A stretch of DNA of 33,775 nucleotides from NCBI GenBank assembly GCA_025456175.1, contig JALOLC010000027.1, positions 1-33,775 on the forward strand. The letters run 5' to 3'. Position 1 is the stretch's first letter. Each line of letters opens with the position of its first letter. Origin of the DNA: Acidobacteriota bacterium (GTDB taxonomy: Bacteria; Acidobacteriota; Aminicenantia; UBA2199). Below, piece by piece: positions 13,993-22,256 of this stretch. The notes under the pieces were generated by a model that saw nothing but the letters and a program-made list of their open reading frames with translations, made no database searches and was not told the origin of the DNA. A program made the position numbers and the translations under genes.

Positions 13993-14020
13993 ATTATCGC
14001 GGTTGCGGGCATCTTGACAA
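13993..14020 (-). promoter_or_regulatory. candidate promoter of the Moco operon
   Basis: The minus strand has TTGTCA (14015-14020), a 16-base spacer and GATAAT (13993-13998). Its -35 overlaps the -35 of the opposite promoter by 5 bases, so the two are unlikely to fire at once. The predicted leader to moeA is about 290 bases. Confidence 0.4.
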
Positions 14021-14042
14021 TGCCGGCGCCTTGCGCTATATT
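14014..14042 (+). promoter_or_regulatory. sigma-70 promoter of the metallopeptidase-like gene
   Basis: Perfect TTGACA (14014-14019), exactly 17 bases, then TATATT (14037-14042). Initiation near 14049 gives a leader of about 80 bases that includes the perfect palindrome CTTGATCAAG (14056-14065), a possible operator. Confidence 0.7.
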
Positions 14043-14128
14043 CACCCCTCGCTCCCTTGATCAAGCAAGACTGCCGGTGACTTCCGCCCAATCCCTGAGT
14101 TTCAGGCTGACAAGGCTCGAGAGAAGCT

Positions 14129-15166
14129 ATGAGCGCCAAGACCATTCGTTCACTTGTGCAGAGCTGGGAAACCGTGCGTTTCGAGCTGCTGAACCGCCGC
14201 ATCTCCGAACTCAACCTGAATCTCTCCGGTTCGCCGGCAGAGGTTTTCGTCCGCCGCCTGCACCGGGAGATGGAGGCCAAGGGCTTCCGTTTCAAGCCCA
14301 CCGTGTATCTCACCGACAGCTGGGGCTGTCCCGACCGCTCCCCGGTCATCGGCATCCCGTTCTACCTGGCCGATGACCGCCTGGCCCGGATCGAGGAGGA
14401 GCAAACGGGGGAGATCGAGGACGACAAGCGCATCATGGCCCTGCTGCGCCATGAGGCCGGCCATGCGGTGAACTACGCCTACCGGCTCTGGCGCCGGCCG
14501 GGATGGGAGGGAGTCTTCGGGCGCTTTACCCGCCCCTACCGCGATTTTTTCCGTCCCGACCACCTGAGCCGCGAGTATGTCCGGCATATCTCGGTCCCCC
14601 CGCACGGACGCACCTACGCCCAAAAGCATCCCGACGAGGATTTCGCCGAGACGTTCGCCGTCTGGCTGACGCCGCGCTCCGGCTGGCGTTTACGCTACCG
14701 CAACTGGCCGGTGCTGGCAAAGCTGCTGTTCGTTGACAAGCTGATGAAGGAAATCCGCCGCCGCGCCCCTGAGAATTCCAGGCTGCGCCTGCAGCGGCCG
14801 GCGGCGGCCATGAACCTCCTGCTTGCCGACCATTACGGAAAGAAGGCGGAGCGCTTCCGGCGCGCCGCCCGCGGCTATGTCGATGACCGGCTCCGCGAGG
14901 TCTTTCCTCCGCCCCGCGGCGCCATGCTGCGGCCGGCCTCCGAGCTGTTCCGCAAGCTCCACGCGCGCCTGCTCGAGCGCGTCGTCCTCTGGTCGAAGCT
15001 GAGCGAGCCCGAGGCCGCGGCCATTCTGCGCAAGCTGGAATCGCGCTCCAAGGTCTTGAAACTGTCCTACCGTCCCGGTCAGGAGGGGGAAAGGACCATG
15101 GATGTCGTCTCGCTGGCCGTGGCGATGGCCCTGGACTACGCTTATACCGGGCGCTTGACCGGCTGA
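14129..15166 (+). CDS. putative zinc-dependent metallopeptidase
   Basis: This 345-residue soluble protein has an HExxH-type site, LLRHEAGHAVNYAYRLW (HEAGH at 108-112), and a downstream PDEDFAETFAVWL (170-180) whose Glu can be the third zinc ligand. This layout matches the 'putative zinc-binding metallo-peptidase' family (Peptidase_Mx-like). Family members are mostly uncharacterised; substrates are unknown. The C-terminal 130 residues are rich in Arg and Leu. The ATG is preceded by GAGAGAAG. The last 25 bases overlap the 3' end of the opposite-strand ATP-grasp gene. Peptide hydrolysis beside a peptide-bond-forming ATP-grasp enzyme suggests linked peptide metabolism, but this is inference. Confidence 0.75.
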   Translation: MSAKTIRSLVQSWETVRFELLNRRISELNLNLSGSPAEVFVRRLHREMEAKGFRFKPTVYLTDSWGCPDRSPVIGIPFYLADDRLARIEEEQTGEIEDDKRIMALLRHEAGHAVNYAYRLWRRPGWEGVFGRFTRPYRDFFRPDHLSREYVRHISVPPHGRTYAQKHPDEDFAETFAVWLTPRSGWRLRYRNWPVLAKLLFVDKLMKEIRRRAPENSRLRLQRPAAAMNLLLADHYGKKAERFRRAARGYVDDRLREVFPPPRGAMLRPASELFRKLHARLLERVVLWSKLSEPEAAAILRKLESRSKVLKLSYRPGQEGERTMDVVSLAVAMALDYAYTGRLTG

Positions 15167-16248
15167 CGCCGGGTCCGCCTGCGCCGCGGCGCCGCGTCGG
15201 GCTTCGTGGAGAAGATCGGCAGGTGCATGTCGTAGGGCGGTCCCTCGAAGGCGGCCCGAATCACCGCCTGCAGCAGCTCGGGATAGGATATCCCCGCCCG
15301 CTCGGCCGAGCGGGCCAGCCCGATCCCCTTGTCCAGGCAGGGATTGCAGTTGACTTCCAGCACCCGTGGCAGCCCGTCCTCGTCGAGGCGAACGTCCACG
15401 CGGCCGTAGCCCCAGCCCCCGATCACCCGGAAGGCCCTGGCCGCGGTGTCGCTGATCAGCGCCGCCAGGGAGGGCTCGACCCGGGCCGGGCAGATCACCC
15501 GCGTGCGCTTGAACTCCACCGAGGTCTCCACCCACTTGGCCGCGTAGGACATGATGGGCGGGATCCCCTGCGGCAGCCGGGTGTAGTCCACCTCGGCCAG
15601 GGGCATCACGCGCAGCTTGCGGCCGCCCAGGATGCCGACGTTGAATTCGCGGCCGGGCAGGAAACCCTGGACCAGGGCCGGCTGCTTGTAGGATCCGATC
15701 ACTTGGCGCACCTGGTCGCGAAGCGCCTTCTTCGTGTGCACCACCGAATCGCGCCCCATGCCGATGCCAGCGTGCTCCTGGCCCGGGTGGACGATGAGCG
15801 GGAAATGCCACTTGTGGCCGTCGACGGCGGAGACCCGCTCCAGGAGGGTGGTGTCGGAGGGAATGGGGATTCCCGCCCCCTTCATCAGGCTGAGGGCCAT
15901 GTACTTGTCGCGGCTCAGCCCGAGGGCGAGGGCGGGGGAGCCGGTGATGGGGTAGCCGAGCATGCGGATGAACGCCGCGAAGCGCATCTCATAGAGGGCG
16001 CCGTGGACCACATCGTCGTACTGGTTGAAGATGACATGGGGACGGAGGCGCTTCAGCTTGCGCTGGAGCTTGGACAGGTCCCCGGCCAGGTGGATGATGA
16101 CCACGTCGTGGCCCAGGCCGCGCAGCGTGCGCGCCATGCGGCGGATCATCAGCCGCAGGTGATGGCCCGAACTGCTGTCGCTTGAAGCGGCCTCGTGCTG
16201 GGCTTCCTCGTAGGAGTTGTAAGCGATCGCGACCCGGAGTCGCTTCAT
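15142..16248 (-). CDS. D-alanine-D-alanine ligase-like ATP-grasp protein
   Basis: This 368-residue ATP-grasp enzyme is related to D-Ala-D-Ala ligases. The N-terminal MKRLRVAIAYNSYEEAQHEA is a pre-ATP-grasp Rossmann start. VIFNQYDDVVHG replaces the usual Ddl segment, and the ATP-binding core ends with GRVDVRLDEDGLPRVLEVNCNPCLDKGIG, giving D285, E298, N300 and N302 as magnesium/phosphate ligands. It departs enough from Ddl that a different acid-amine ligation, for example on a peptide, is likely. The C-terminal 20 residues are Arg-rich (RRRRTRRQPVKR), and their codons overlap the neighbour. The ATG has GGAAAGACGGC upstream. No murein ligase genes are adjacent, which argues against a core cell-wall Ddl. 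Confidence 0.8.
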   Translation of the reverse strand: MKRLRVAIAYNSYEEAQHEAASSDSSSGHHLRLMIRRMARTLRGLGHDVVIIHLAGDLSKLQRKLKRLRPHVIFNQYDDVVHGALYEMRFAAFIRMLGYPITGSPALALGLSRDKYMALSLMKGAGIPIPSDTTLLERVSAVDGHKWHFPLIVHPGQEHAGIGMGRDSVVHTKKALRDQVRQVIGSYKQPALVQGFLPGREFNVGILGGRKLRVMPLAEVDYTRLPQGIPPIMSYAAKWVETSVEFKRTRVICPARVEPSLAALISDTAARAFRVIGGWGYGRVDVRLDEDGLPRVLEVNCNPCLDKGIGLARSAERAGISYPELLQAVIRAAFEGPPYDMHLPIFSTKPDAAPRRRRTRRQPVKRPV

Positions 16249-16404
16249 GCCGTCTTTCCGCTTTTCATGTTCCTATATCTTAAAACAAATCACGGCCGAC
16301 TGCAACCGTTGGCTAGGCGAATGCCTGGCAGGGGAGAGCGCGGAGGCGGCCGCCCTGTTCAGGGCGCTGCGGTCAAAAGCGGAACGGCGCGCTTGGGGCG
16401 GGTT

Positions 16405-17591
16405 TCACTCGTAGCGCAGGGCCTCGATGGGATTGAGCGCCGCGGCCTTGCGCGCCGGGTAGTAGCCGAAGAAGACGCCCACGGCGCCGGCGAAGCCGAA
16501 GGAGAGCAGGACGTTGGCCGGCACGATGACCATGTTCCAGTCGGTGGTAAGGTCGAGGATCCAGGTGGCCAGGAAACCCAGCAGCACGCCGATCAGGCCG
16601 CCGGAGAGGCTGAGGACGATGGCTTCAATGAGGAACTGCACCAGGATGTCGCGGCTGCGGGCGCCGATGGCCATGCGGATGCCGATCTCATGGGTGCGCT
16701 CGGTGACCGAGACCAGCATGATGTTCCGATGGAGGCCAGCAGCACGGTCAGCACGCTGGAGGTTTCCTGGGCCGTGGAGGCGATGTCGGTCTGGTTGCGC
16801 ACGGTGAAGTCGTCGTCGCCGCCCTCAAGGATCTTGTGCGCTTCGCGCAGGATCGCGGTGACCTCGGCCTGGGCCTGCTCCATCTGCTCGAGCGAGACGG
16901 CCCGGGCCAGGATCTGGTTGACGTGCACGTGGCCGGACCCGCTCAGGCGGGTCAGCACGGTGGAATAGGGGGCGATGATCAGGTCGTCCTGGTCCATGCC
17001 GAAGGAGCTCTGCCCGCGCTCTTTCAGCACGCCGATGATCTTGAAGGGGACGTTGCGCACGCGCAGCTGCTGGCCGACCGGATCCTCGTCGGGGAACAGG
17101 TTCTTGACGACGGTCAAGCCGATGACGCAGACCTTGTTCTGGGCGCGGACGTCGGTTGCGGAGAAGAAGTCGCCGGAGCTCAGCGCCCAGTCGCGGATCT
17201 CCAGGTACTGCTCCGACACGCCCCAGACGCTCGAGTTCCAGTTGCCGCTGCCGCCGATGAGCTGGGCGCCGGAGCGCACCATCGGCGAAACGGCCTGGAT
17301 CAGCGTGGCGTTCTTCTTCAGCCGCTCAACGTCATCGAGGGTCAGCTGCACTCCCGCGTCGGGCCCCATGCGCACGCCGCGCGACTGCATGGAGCCGGGG
17401 AAGATGGTGAGCAGGTTGGTGCCCATGCTGGCGATCTGGTCCTGGATGCGCTTCTCCGCCCCCTTGCCGATGGCCACCATGGCGATGACGGACGCCACGC
17501 CGATGATGATGCCCAGCATGGTCAGCAGGGTGCGCATCTTGTTCTTGACGATCGACTTGAATGCCACCTTGATCAGGTTCTTCCACTTCAT
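16405..17591 (-). pseudogene. macB: MacB-like ABC transporter permease, frameshifted
   Basis: This is a MacB/LolE-type permease with the FtsX domain at the C-terminus. Frame one covers residues 1-288: [20 protein letters not shown], the first membrane helix LTMLGIIIGVASVIAMVAIG, then a periplasmic MacB_PCD domain. It breaks inside the helix that usually reads like LLASIAAISLLVGGIGIMNI. After ATC (16728-16730) two bases (GG) are followed at once by AAC ATC ATG in frame +2, so about 37 bases seem to be missing. The second part (ending at 16405) holds the remaining signature [18 protein letters not shown] and the last two helices. It overlaps the ATPase stop by ATGA. It is either a recent pseudogene or an assembly/sequencing error. 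Confidence 0.85.
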
Positions 17592-18355
17592 GGGCGCTCT
17601 CCTTGGCTGGCGGCCTGCCAGCGGCTCGGCTCCAGGTCGCGGACGGCGTCGTGGGGCCGGGGCACCGCCTGGTCGCGGATGATCCGTCCGTCGCGGAACT
17701 CGATGACCCGCTTGCAATAGTCGGCGATGTCGTGCTCGTGCGTCACCATGATCAGGGTGATGCCCAGGCGGTTCAGCTCCTGGAAGGTGGCCATGATCTC
17801 GACGCTGGTGCGCGAGTCGAGGTTGCCGGTGGGCTCGTCGGCCAGCACGATGGCCGGCTGGTTGACCAGGGCGCGGGCGATGGCCACCCGCTGCTGCTGT
17901 CCGCCGGACAGCTGATTCGGGAAATGATGGGCCCGATCGGCCAAGCCCACCCGCTCCAGAGCCTGGCGGGTCAGCTTCTCCACGTCGCCGATGTCCTGCC
18001 GCCGGGAATAGAGCAGAGGCAGTTCGACATTCTCGAAGGCGGTCGTCCGCGCCAGGAGGTTGAAGCCCTGGAAGACGAAGCCGATCTTGCGGTTGCGGAT
18101 GTCGGCCAGCTGGTCGTTGTCCAGCTCGTTGACATGGATGCCGTCGAGGTAGTAGTCGCCGCGAGTGGGGTGGTCCAGGCAGCCGAGGATGTTCAGCATG
18201 GTCGATTTGCCCGAGCCCGAGGCGCCCATGATGGCCACCATCTCGCCGGGGGCGATGCGCAGGTCGATCCCTTTCAGGGCCTCGACCTGGACCTCGCCGC
18301 TGTCGTAGATCTTCGTGATACTTTGGGTACGGATGACGGCGCTGGCATCGTTCAT
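17588..18355 (-). CDS. ABC transporter ATP-binding protein, MacB/LolD type
   Basis: This ATPase of a MacB-type exporter has 255 residues. Walker A is GASGSGKST, the Q-loop region is FVFQGFNLL, the signature is [15 protein letters not shown], Walker B is [12 protein letters not shown] and the H-loop is MVTHEHD. Its length and the EPTGNLDS form are characteristic of the LolD/MacB/FtsE branch. Here the ATPase and permease are separate genes joined by ATGA, whereas E. coli MacB is one chain. The start has CAGGAG 6 bases upstream. It lies between the MacA-like adaptor (22 bases) and the frameshifted permease, so the exporter may be non-functional if the break is real. Confidence 0.93.
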   Translation of the reverse strand: MNDASAVIRTQSITKIYDSGEVQVEALKGIDLRIAPGEMVAIMGASGSGKSTMLNILGCLDHPTRGDYYLDGIHVNELDNDQLADIRNRKIGFVFQGFNLLARTTAFENVELPLLYSRRQDIGDVEKLTRQALERVGLADRAHHFPNQLSGGQQQRVAIARALVNQPAIVLADEPTGNLDSRTSVEIMATFQELNRLGITLIMVTHEHDIADYCKRVIEFRDGRIIRDQAVPRPHDAVRDLEPSRWQAASQGERP

Positions 18356-18377
18356 GTGCCGCTCCTGCGGGGCCGCA

Positions 18378-19658
18378 TCACAGGATCCTCATGCGTGGCA
18401 TCGTTCTGGCGGCCTGCTCGGCGGCGGTCAGGTTGATGGCCTTGATGACCTGCATCCCTTCCTTGAGCTCGTCGGAGCGGATCTCGGTCATCTGGCCGTC
18501 GCTGATGCCGGTCCGCACGCGGACCGCCTTCAAGCCGCCGGACTCGTCGAGGAGCCAGATCAGCGCCACGTCGCGCGGCCGGCCGTTGCCGCCGCCACCC
18601 GGGAAGCCCCCCATGCCCATGGCCATGGGGAAGGATGGCCTGCCAGGCTGTCCGGGAGTCGCGCCGGAGGCGCCGGCGGTTCGGCTTTTCATCCGCTCGG
18701 CAAACTGCTTTTTCAGGACGGCGAGCATGTCCTCGCTGGGCTTGAGGCGCAGGGCGGCGTTGGCCACGCGCAGGACATGCTTGGCCTGGCCGACCAGGAA
18801 ATCGATGGTGGCGGTCATGCCGGGAAGGAGCACGCCGTCCTCGTTGGCCACGCTGACGACCACCGTATAGTTGACCACATTGTTCACCACGGCCGGCTCC
18901 AGGCGGATCTGGCTGACCTTCCCGGAGAATTTGCGGCTGGGCTGGGCCTGGACCGTGAAGCGCACGTCCTGCCCCTCCTGGATCTGGCCGATGTCGCTCT
19001 CGTCGACATTGGCCAGGATCTGCATCTTCTGTAGATCGTTGGCGATCAGAAACAGGGTGGGAGAGGAGAGGCTGGCGGCCACGGTCTGGCCGACGTCGAC
19101 GCTGCGCGAGATGACGATGCCGTCGATGGGGGCGGTGATGGAGGCGTAGCCGAGGTTGATGCGCGTACGCTCCAGGCTCGATTGGGCCGATTTCAATGTG
19201 GCCATGGCCAGCTCATGATTGACCTGGGCCTGCTCGAGATCGTTCTTGGTCTTGATGTTTTCCTTGAAGAGATACTGCATGCGCTCGAGGTCCTGCTTGG
19301 CCTGCTTCAGCTGGGCCCTGGCCTTTTCATAGGAGGATTCGGCCTCCGAGACCGCCATCTGCAGCGATGAGGTGTCGAGCATGGCGATCAGGTCGCCTTT
19401 CTTCACCATCCGGTTGAAGTCGGTGTAGATTTTGGCAATGCGTCCCGATACCTGGGTGCCGACCTGGACCGTGGTGACGGCGCCGAGGGTGCCGGTCGAG
19501 GAGACCACGGCCTCGAGGTCGCCGCGGTCAATCGGGGTCATGGTGTACCGGCTCTGGGTTTCATCACCTTTCCGGGTGAGAATCCAGGCTAGCGCAGCCA
19601 GCAGCAGTGCGGCCGCGATGATCATGACGGTCCTTCTTTTGCCCTTGAATATGCCCAC
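18378..19658 (-). CDS. macA: MacA-like periplasmic adaptor (HlyD/RND membrane-fusion family)
   Basis: This 426-residue membrane-fusion protein has an N-terminal anchor (VMIIAAALLLAALAWILTRK), then a lipoyl-like beta domain (STGTLGAVTTVQVGTQVSGRI), an alpha-hairpin at about 105-175 (coiled coil with EKARAQLKQAKQDLERMQYLF), the matching lipoyl half (YASITAPIDGIVISRSVDVGQTV) and a beta-barrel. A Gly/Met-rich loop (MGMGGFPGGGGNGRP) near residue 345 is unusual. The GTG start at 19658 is chosen because AGGAGG lies 5 bases upstream; a longer frame upstream adds about 90 residues of basic sequence without family match. It leads the exporter operon. Confidence 0.9.
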   Translation of the reverse strand: MGIFKGKRRTVMIIAAALLLAALAWILTRKGDETQSRYTMTPIDRGDLEAVVSSTGTLGAVTTVQVGTQVSGRIAKIYTDFNRMVKKGDLIAMLDTSSLQMAVSEAESSYEKARAQLKQAKQDLERMQYLFKENIKTKNDLEQAQVNHELAMATLKSAQSSLERTRINLGYASITAPIDGIVISRSVDVGQTVAASLSSPTLFLIANDLQKMQILANVDESDIGQIQEGQDVRFTVQAQPSRKFSGKVSQIRLEPAVVNNVVNYTVVVSVANEDGVLLPGMTATIDFLVGQAKHVLRVANAALRLKPSEDMLAVLKKQFAERMKSRTAGASGATPGQPGRPSFPMAMGMGGFPGGGGNGRPRDVALIWLLDESGGLKAVRVRTGISDGQMTEIRSDELKEGMQVIKAINLTAAEQAARTMPRMRIL

Positions 19659-19839
19659 AGTTTCCTCCTGGGTGTTGAAATCCTTATATGATGCACTACC
19701 CGCCTTGGCTTTCAGGACGGTAGTACGGCTCAGCGGCCCCAAAGGTTTTTTCCAGCCGGGAAACAATCGCCGCGGCGTTTTCTTGCAGGGGCGCTTGATT
19801 TTCTTCGTAGGTGCGGGTATCCTGTTCAAGGAGACAGTC

Positions 19840-21009
19840 ATGAAATGGCAGGAGTGGCGACGCATGGATCCCGGGCCCGTCTCCCGGGTGGAAGCCGTGG
19901 ACCTGTTCCGCTTCTTGGTCCTGTTTTTCATGATCCAGGGGCACCTGTTCCGCGCCTACCTGCTGCCGGCGATCCGCCAGCTGCCTTGGTACAAGGTCCA
20001 CGAGGTGTTCCACGGCTTCGTCGCCCCCGGCTTCCTGTTTGCCGCCGGCTTCGCCGCCTTTCTTTCCTTCCACAACAAGAGGCAGAATTACATCCGCCTG
20101 GACCCCTCCTTCTTCAAGCGCCTGCGCCGCATTCTCTTCGTCATCGCCATCGGCTACTGGATCCACCTGCCCTTCTTTTCGCTGGGCAAGACGGTGCAGG
20201 CCATCCGCCTGGGAACCGCCAATGCCGCTGAATTCCTGAGTGTCAATATCCTGCAGTGCATCGGAATCGGCCTCCTGCTCTTCACCCTGCTGGCCGTGCT
20301 GCTCAAGAGCGAAAAGGCGGTCGTGCTGGCCACCGCCCTGGCCGGGGCCCTGTTCTTTTTCCTGGCAGGCCCGATGCAGGGTGTTCACCTCCATCCGGCG
20401 CTCGACCCCTTTTTGAACTACAACGCCCTTTGGCAAGCTCCCGGGGGTGCCCGCACGGTTGCCTCCTTCTTCCCCATCTTTCCCTGGGTGGGTTACCTGT
20501 GCATCGGCATCGTGGCGGCGTATCTCTATACGCAGCTGAAAAAGGAGGTCTTCTTTCGGCTGCTCCTTGGCCTGGGCATCGTATTCTTTCCCTGGTTCTT
20601 CTTCCATTCCAGCACGTTCTATTTCAAGGCCGAGCTGACCCTGAGCGGCAACCTGAACAAGATCGGCGGCATTTTTCTCCTCTTGTGCTGCAGCGACTGG
20701 CTGCTGCGGCGTTTTGGCGGGCGCTTCCTGGACCTGCTGAAAAAGGCCGGGAGCGAGTCGCTTTTCGTCTATGTGCTGCACCTGTTCCTAATTTTCAATT
20801 CCTTTTTCCGGCGCGGCTTGATGCCGCTTTTCGAGAACCGGCTGGATGTGGCGCAAGCGCTGCTGCTTTTCCTGGTCCTGCAGCTGGTGGTCTTCGCCTT
20901 GTCGCTCGCCTATCATCACATCAAGGAAAAGCAGCCGCGGCTGTGGCGCTGGGGTTTTACTATCTTCTGGGCGGTTTTCCTGCTGCTGTTCGTCTTGCGC
21001 CCCCACTGA
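19840..21009 (+). CDS. polytopic membrane protein, DUF1624/HGSNAT-like acyltransferase
   Basis: This 389-residue protein has about ten hydrophobic helices. The N-terminal RVEAVDLFRFLVLFFMIQGH, then HGFVAPGFLFAAGFAAFLSF, matches the first two segments of the DUF1624/heparan-alpha-glucosaminide acetyltransferase group, whose His in helix one may accept the acyl group. Loops are short and basic, and the helix at 370-389 ends the chain. AAGGAG precedes the ATG. It stands divergent from the macA operon. Family members modify surface glycans or lipids; the substrate here is unknown. Confidence in the family is moderate because I rely on a short signature. Confidence 0.6.
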   Translation: MKWQEWRRMDPGPVSRVEAVDLFRFLVLFFMIQGHLFRAYLLPAIRQLPWYKVHEVFHGFVAPGFLFAAGFAAFLSFHNKRQNYIRLDPSFFKRLRRILFVIAIGYWIHLPFFSLGKTVQAIRLGTANAAEFLSVNILQCIGIGLLLFTLLAVLLKSEKAVVLATALAGALFFFLAGPMQGVHLHPALDPFLNYNALWQAPGGARTVASFFPIFPWVGYLCIGIVAAYLYTQLKKEVFFRLLLGLGIVFFPWFFFHSSTFYFKAELTLSGNLNKIGGIFLLLCCSDWLLRRFGGRFLDLLKKAGSESLFVYVLHLFLIFNSFFRRGLMPLFENRLDVAQALLLFLVLQLVVFALSLAYHHIKEKQPRLWRWGFTIFWAVFLLLFVLRPH

Positions 21010-21021
21010 GCGCGCCCGGCA

Positions 21022-21045
21022 AGAAAGTGAGACCCGGTACTTTCT
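21022..21045 (+). terminator. possible intrinsic terminator after the acyltransferase-like gene
   Basis: AGAAAGT (21022-21028) and ACTTTCT (21039-21045) form a 7-bp stem with a 10-base loop, followed by a T/C-rich tail that includes TTTTTC. The stem is AT-rich and the tail broken, so termination strength is uncertain. Confidence 0.35.
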
Positions 21046-21069
21046 CCTCTTTCATTTGCTTTTTCTTGA

Positions 21070-21078
21070 TGATATAAT
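21070..21078 (+). promoter_or_regulatory. extended -10 promoter of the DUF362 gene
   Basis: TGA immediately before perfect TATAAT (21073-21078). A weak -35-like TTTCAT lies 17 bases upstream. Initiation near 21085 gives a structured leader of about 150 bases. Confidence 0.6.
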
Positions 21079-21084
21079 CAGCGG

Positions 21085-21235
21085 GTCTGGAGGTATGGAT
21101 GAAGAGGATTTTATCGTGCCCTGGCGCGGTTTTCCGCCTCATCATGAGGTAGGTTCATCATCCACGGGAACGGATGATCCCCGAGTGAAGCATACCCTGC
21201 GTCGTTGGCACTGACCGCCTCCGGGACACGCGGAC
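21085..21235 (+). promoter_or_regulatory. structured leader of the DUF362 gene
   Basis: The leader contains GCGG-TTTT-CCGC, the palindrome CCTCAT-C-ATGAGG, and ATCATCC-acgggaac-GGATGAT. The outer pair GTGCC (about 21116-21120) and GGCAC (about 21207-21212) could close all three into a multibranch fold. Two overlapping small ORFs begin after GGAGG. One at 21095 has 39 codons and the same frame as the main gene; the other at 21099 has 17 codons and better Shine-Dalgarno spacing. I recognise no known riboswitch core. Confidence 0.4.
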
Positions 21236-22246
21236 ATGAAACGCAAAGAGATTGTCCTGATCAAGGAAACCAAGCAGAACGAGTTCGTCCGCAAGATCAT
21301 GGACTCCATCGCCCCCTTCCTGTCCATCCGCCCCGGCGACCGCGTCGCCATCAAGATCAACCTGTCGGGCGCCAAGGAGATCTACGCCAACACGCACTAC
21401 GAAACGGTCGACTCCCTGATCCAGTACCTGCGTGACAAACTGGCCATCCAGCGCATCGCCGTCGTTGAAGGCTCGGACGGTGCCTTCTTCTCCGCCAAGA
21501 CCACCTGGGACATCTTCTACAAGTTCAAATACAAGGAAGTAGAGCTGCAGGGGGCCACCCTGGGCGACCTGGATGAACTGCCCCATGAGCACAGCCTGCA
21601 GGTCGAGACCATCAGCGGGCCGCAACAGGTGCAGTTCTGCCGCTACCCGGCCGATTACCTGATCCTGGTAGTCCCGCCCAAAACACACAACATCTTCCCT
21701 GTCTCGCTCTCCATCCCCAACCTGATCGGCTTCGTCAAGCCCGAGCAGCGGGTGCTCATGTTCGGCGCCTCGGCCCAGGAGATGAAGCGCATCAACTTCT
21801 CCCAGAGCGAGAAGTATTTCCAGCTGGTGAGCTTCGCCAACCGCAACTTCGTCGCCCTGCTGAAGCAGATTCCGCCGTCGCTGGTGCTCATCGACGGCCT
21901 CTATGGCATGGAGGGCAAAGGCCCGATCAAGGGCAGCCCGGTTTTCCACGGCTTCGCCATCGCCTCCGAGGACCCCGTGGCCGCCGACGCCCTGGCCACC
22001 CATGTGATGGGCTTCAGTCCCGACGACGTTCCCTACCTCGACATGGCCTTCCGCGCGGGGCTGGGCAACAACCGCTGGCAGAACGTCATCGGCAGCGATC
22101 CCCAGCTGGTGAAGTTTCCCTATCGCCCCCACCCGCTGTTCCAGCGCCAGCGCAAGTACCGCGAGCGCGCCGCTGCGTCCGCGCCGGGAGAACCGCTTCC
22201 GTCCCCGGCGCCGCCCGCGGAGGAGGGGCCCGCCGCGATCAAGTAA
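21236..22246 (+). CDS. DUF362 domain protein
   Basis: This 336-residue protein consists of a DUF362 domain. Visible phrases are FLSIRPGDRVAIKINLSGAK near the N-terminus, IAVVEGSDGAFFS, LPHEHSLQVETI, PPKTHNIFPVSLSIPNLIGF, LVLIDGLYGMEGKGP and IASEDPVAADALATHVMGF. Many DUF362 proteins carry a ferredoxin-type iron-sulfur segment; no Cys cluster is visible here, so it is the plain form. The family is of unknown biochemical function. The ATG at 21236 has no strong Shine-Dalgarno, and an in-frame TGA (21212) separates it from an upstream small ORF. It ends 10 bases from the convergent Mut7-C gene. Confidence 0.85.
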   Translation: MKRKEIVLIKETKQNEFVRKIMDSIAPFLSIRPGDRVAIKINLSGAKEIYANTHYETVDSLIQYLRDKLAIQRIAVVEGSDGAFFSAKTTWDIFYKFKYKEVELQGATLGDLDELPHEHSLQVETISGPQQVQFCRYPADYLILVVPPKTHNIFPVSLSIPNLIGFVKPEQRVLMFGASAQEMKRINFSQSEKYFQLVSFANRNFVALLKQIPPSLVLIDGLYGMEGKGPIKGSPVFHGFAIASEDPVAADALATHVMGFSPDDVPYLDMAFRAGLGNNRWQNVIGSDPQLVKFPYRPHPLFQRQRKYRERAAASAPGEPLPSPAPPAEEGPAAIK

Positions 22247-22256
22247 GCCCCCCTGC

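Larger units (their letters stand above)
13737..14128. other. divergent intergenic region between moeA and the metallopeptidase-like gene
   Basis: This 392-base gap holds no convincing gene. Its left part is the long leader of the moeA operon (about 250 bases, GC-rich, with local inverted repeats). The right part (about 13950-14045) is AT-richer and carries face-to-face promoters for both directions. I looked for a molybdenum cofactor riboswitch in the leader and could not recognise its conserved core. Confidence 0.55.

Noticed and set aside
13737-14000. Molybdenum cofactor riboswitch in the moeA leader
   Set aside because: Position and context fit, but I could not find the conserved core of the Moco RNA motif.
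16226-16270. 7-codon mini-ORF (MKSGKTA) ending at the ATP-grasp start by ATGA
   Set aside because: Very short, without a good ribosome-binding site; likely chance, given frequent ATGA in this composition.
21116-21212. tRNA-like fold in the DUF362 leader
   Set aside because: Arm lengths do not fit and there is no T-arm GTTCRA motif; kept only as structured leader.
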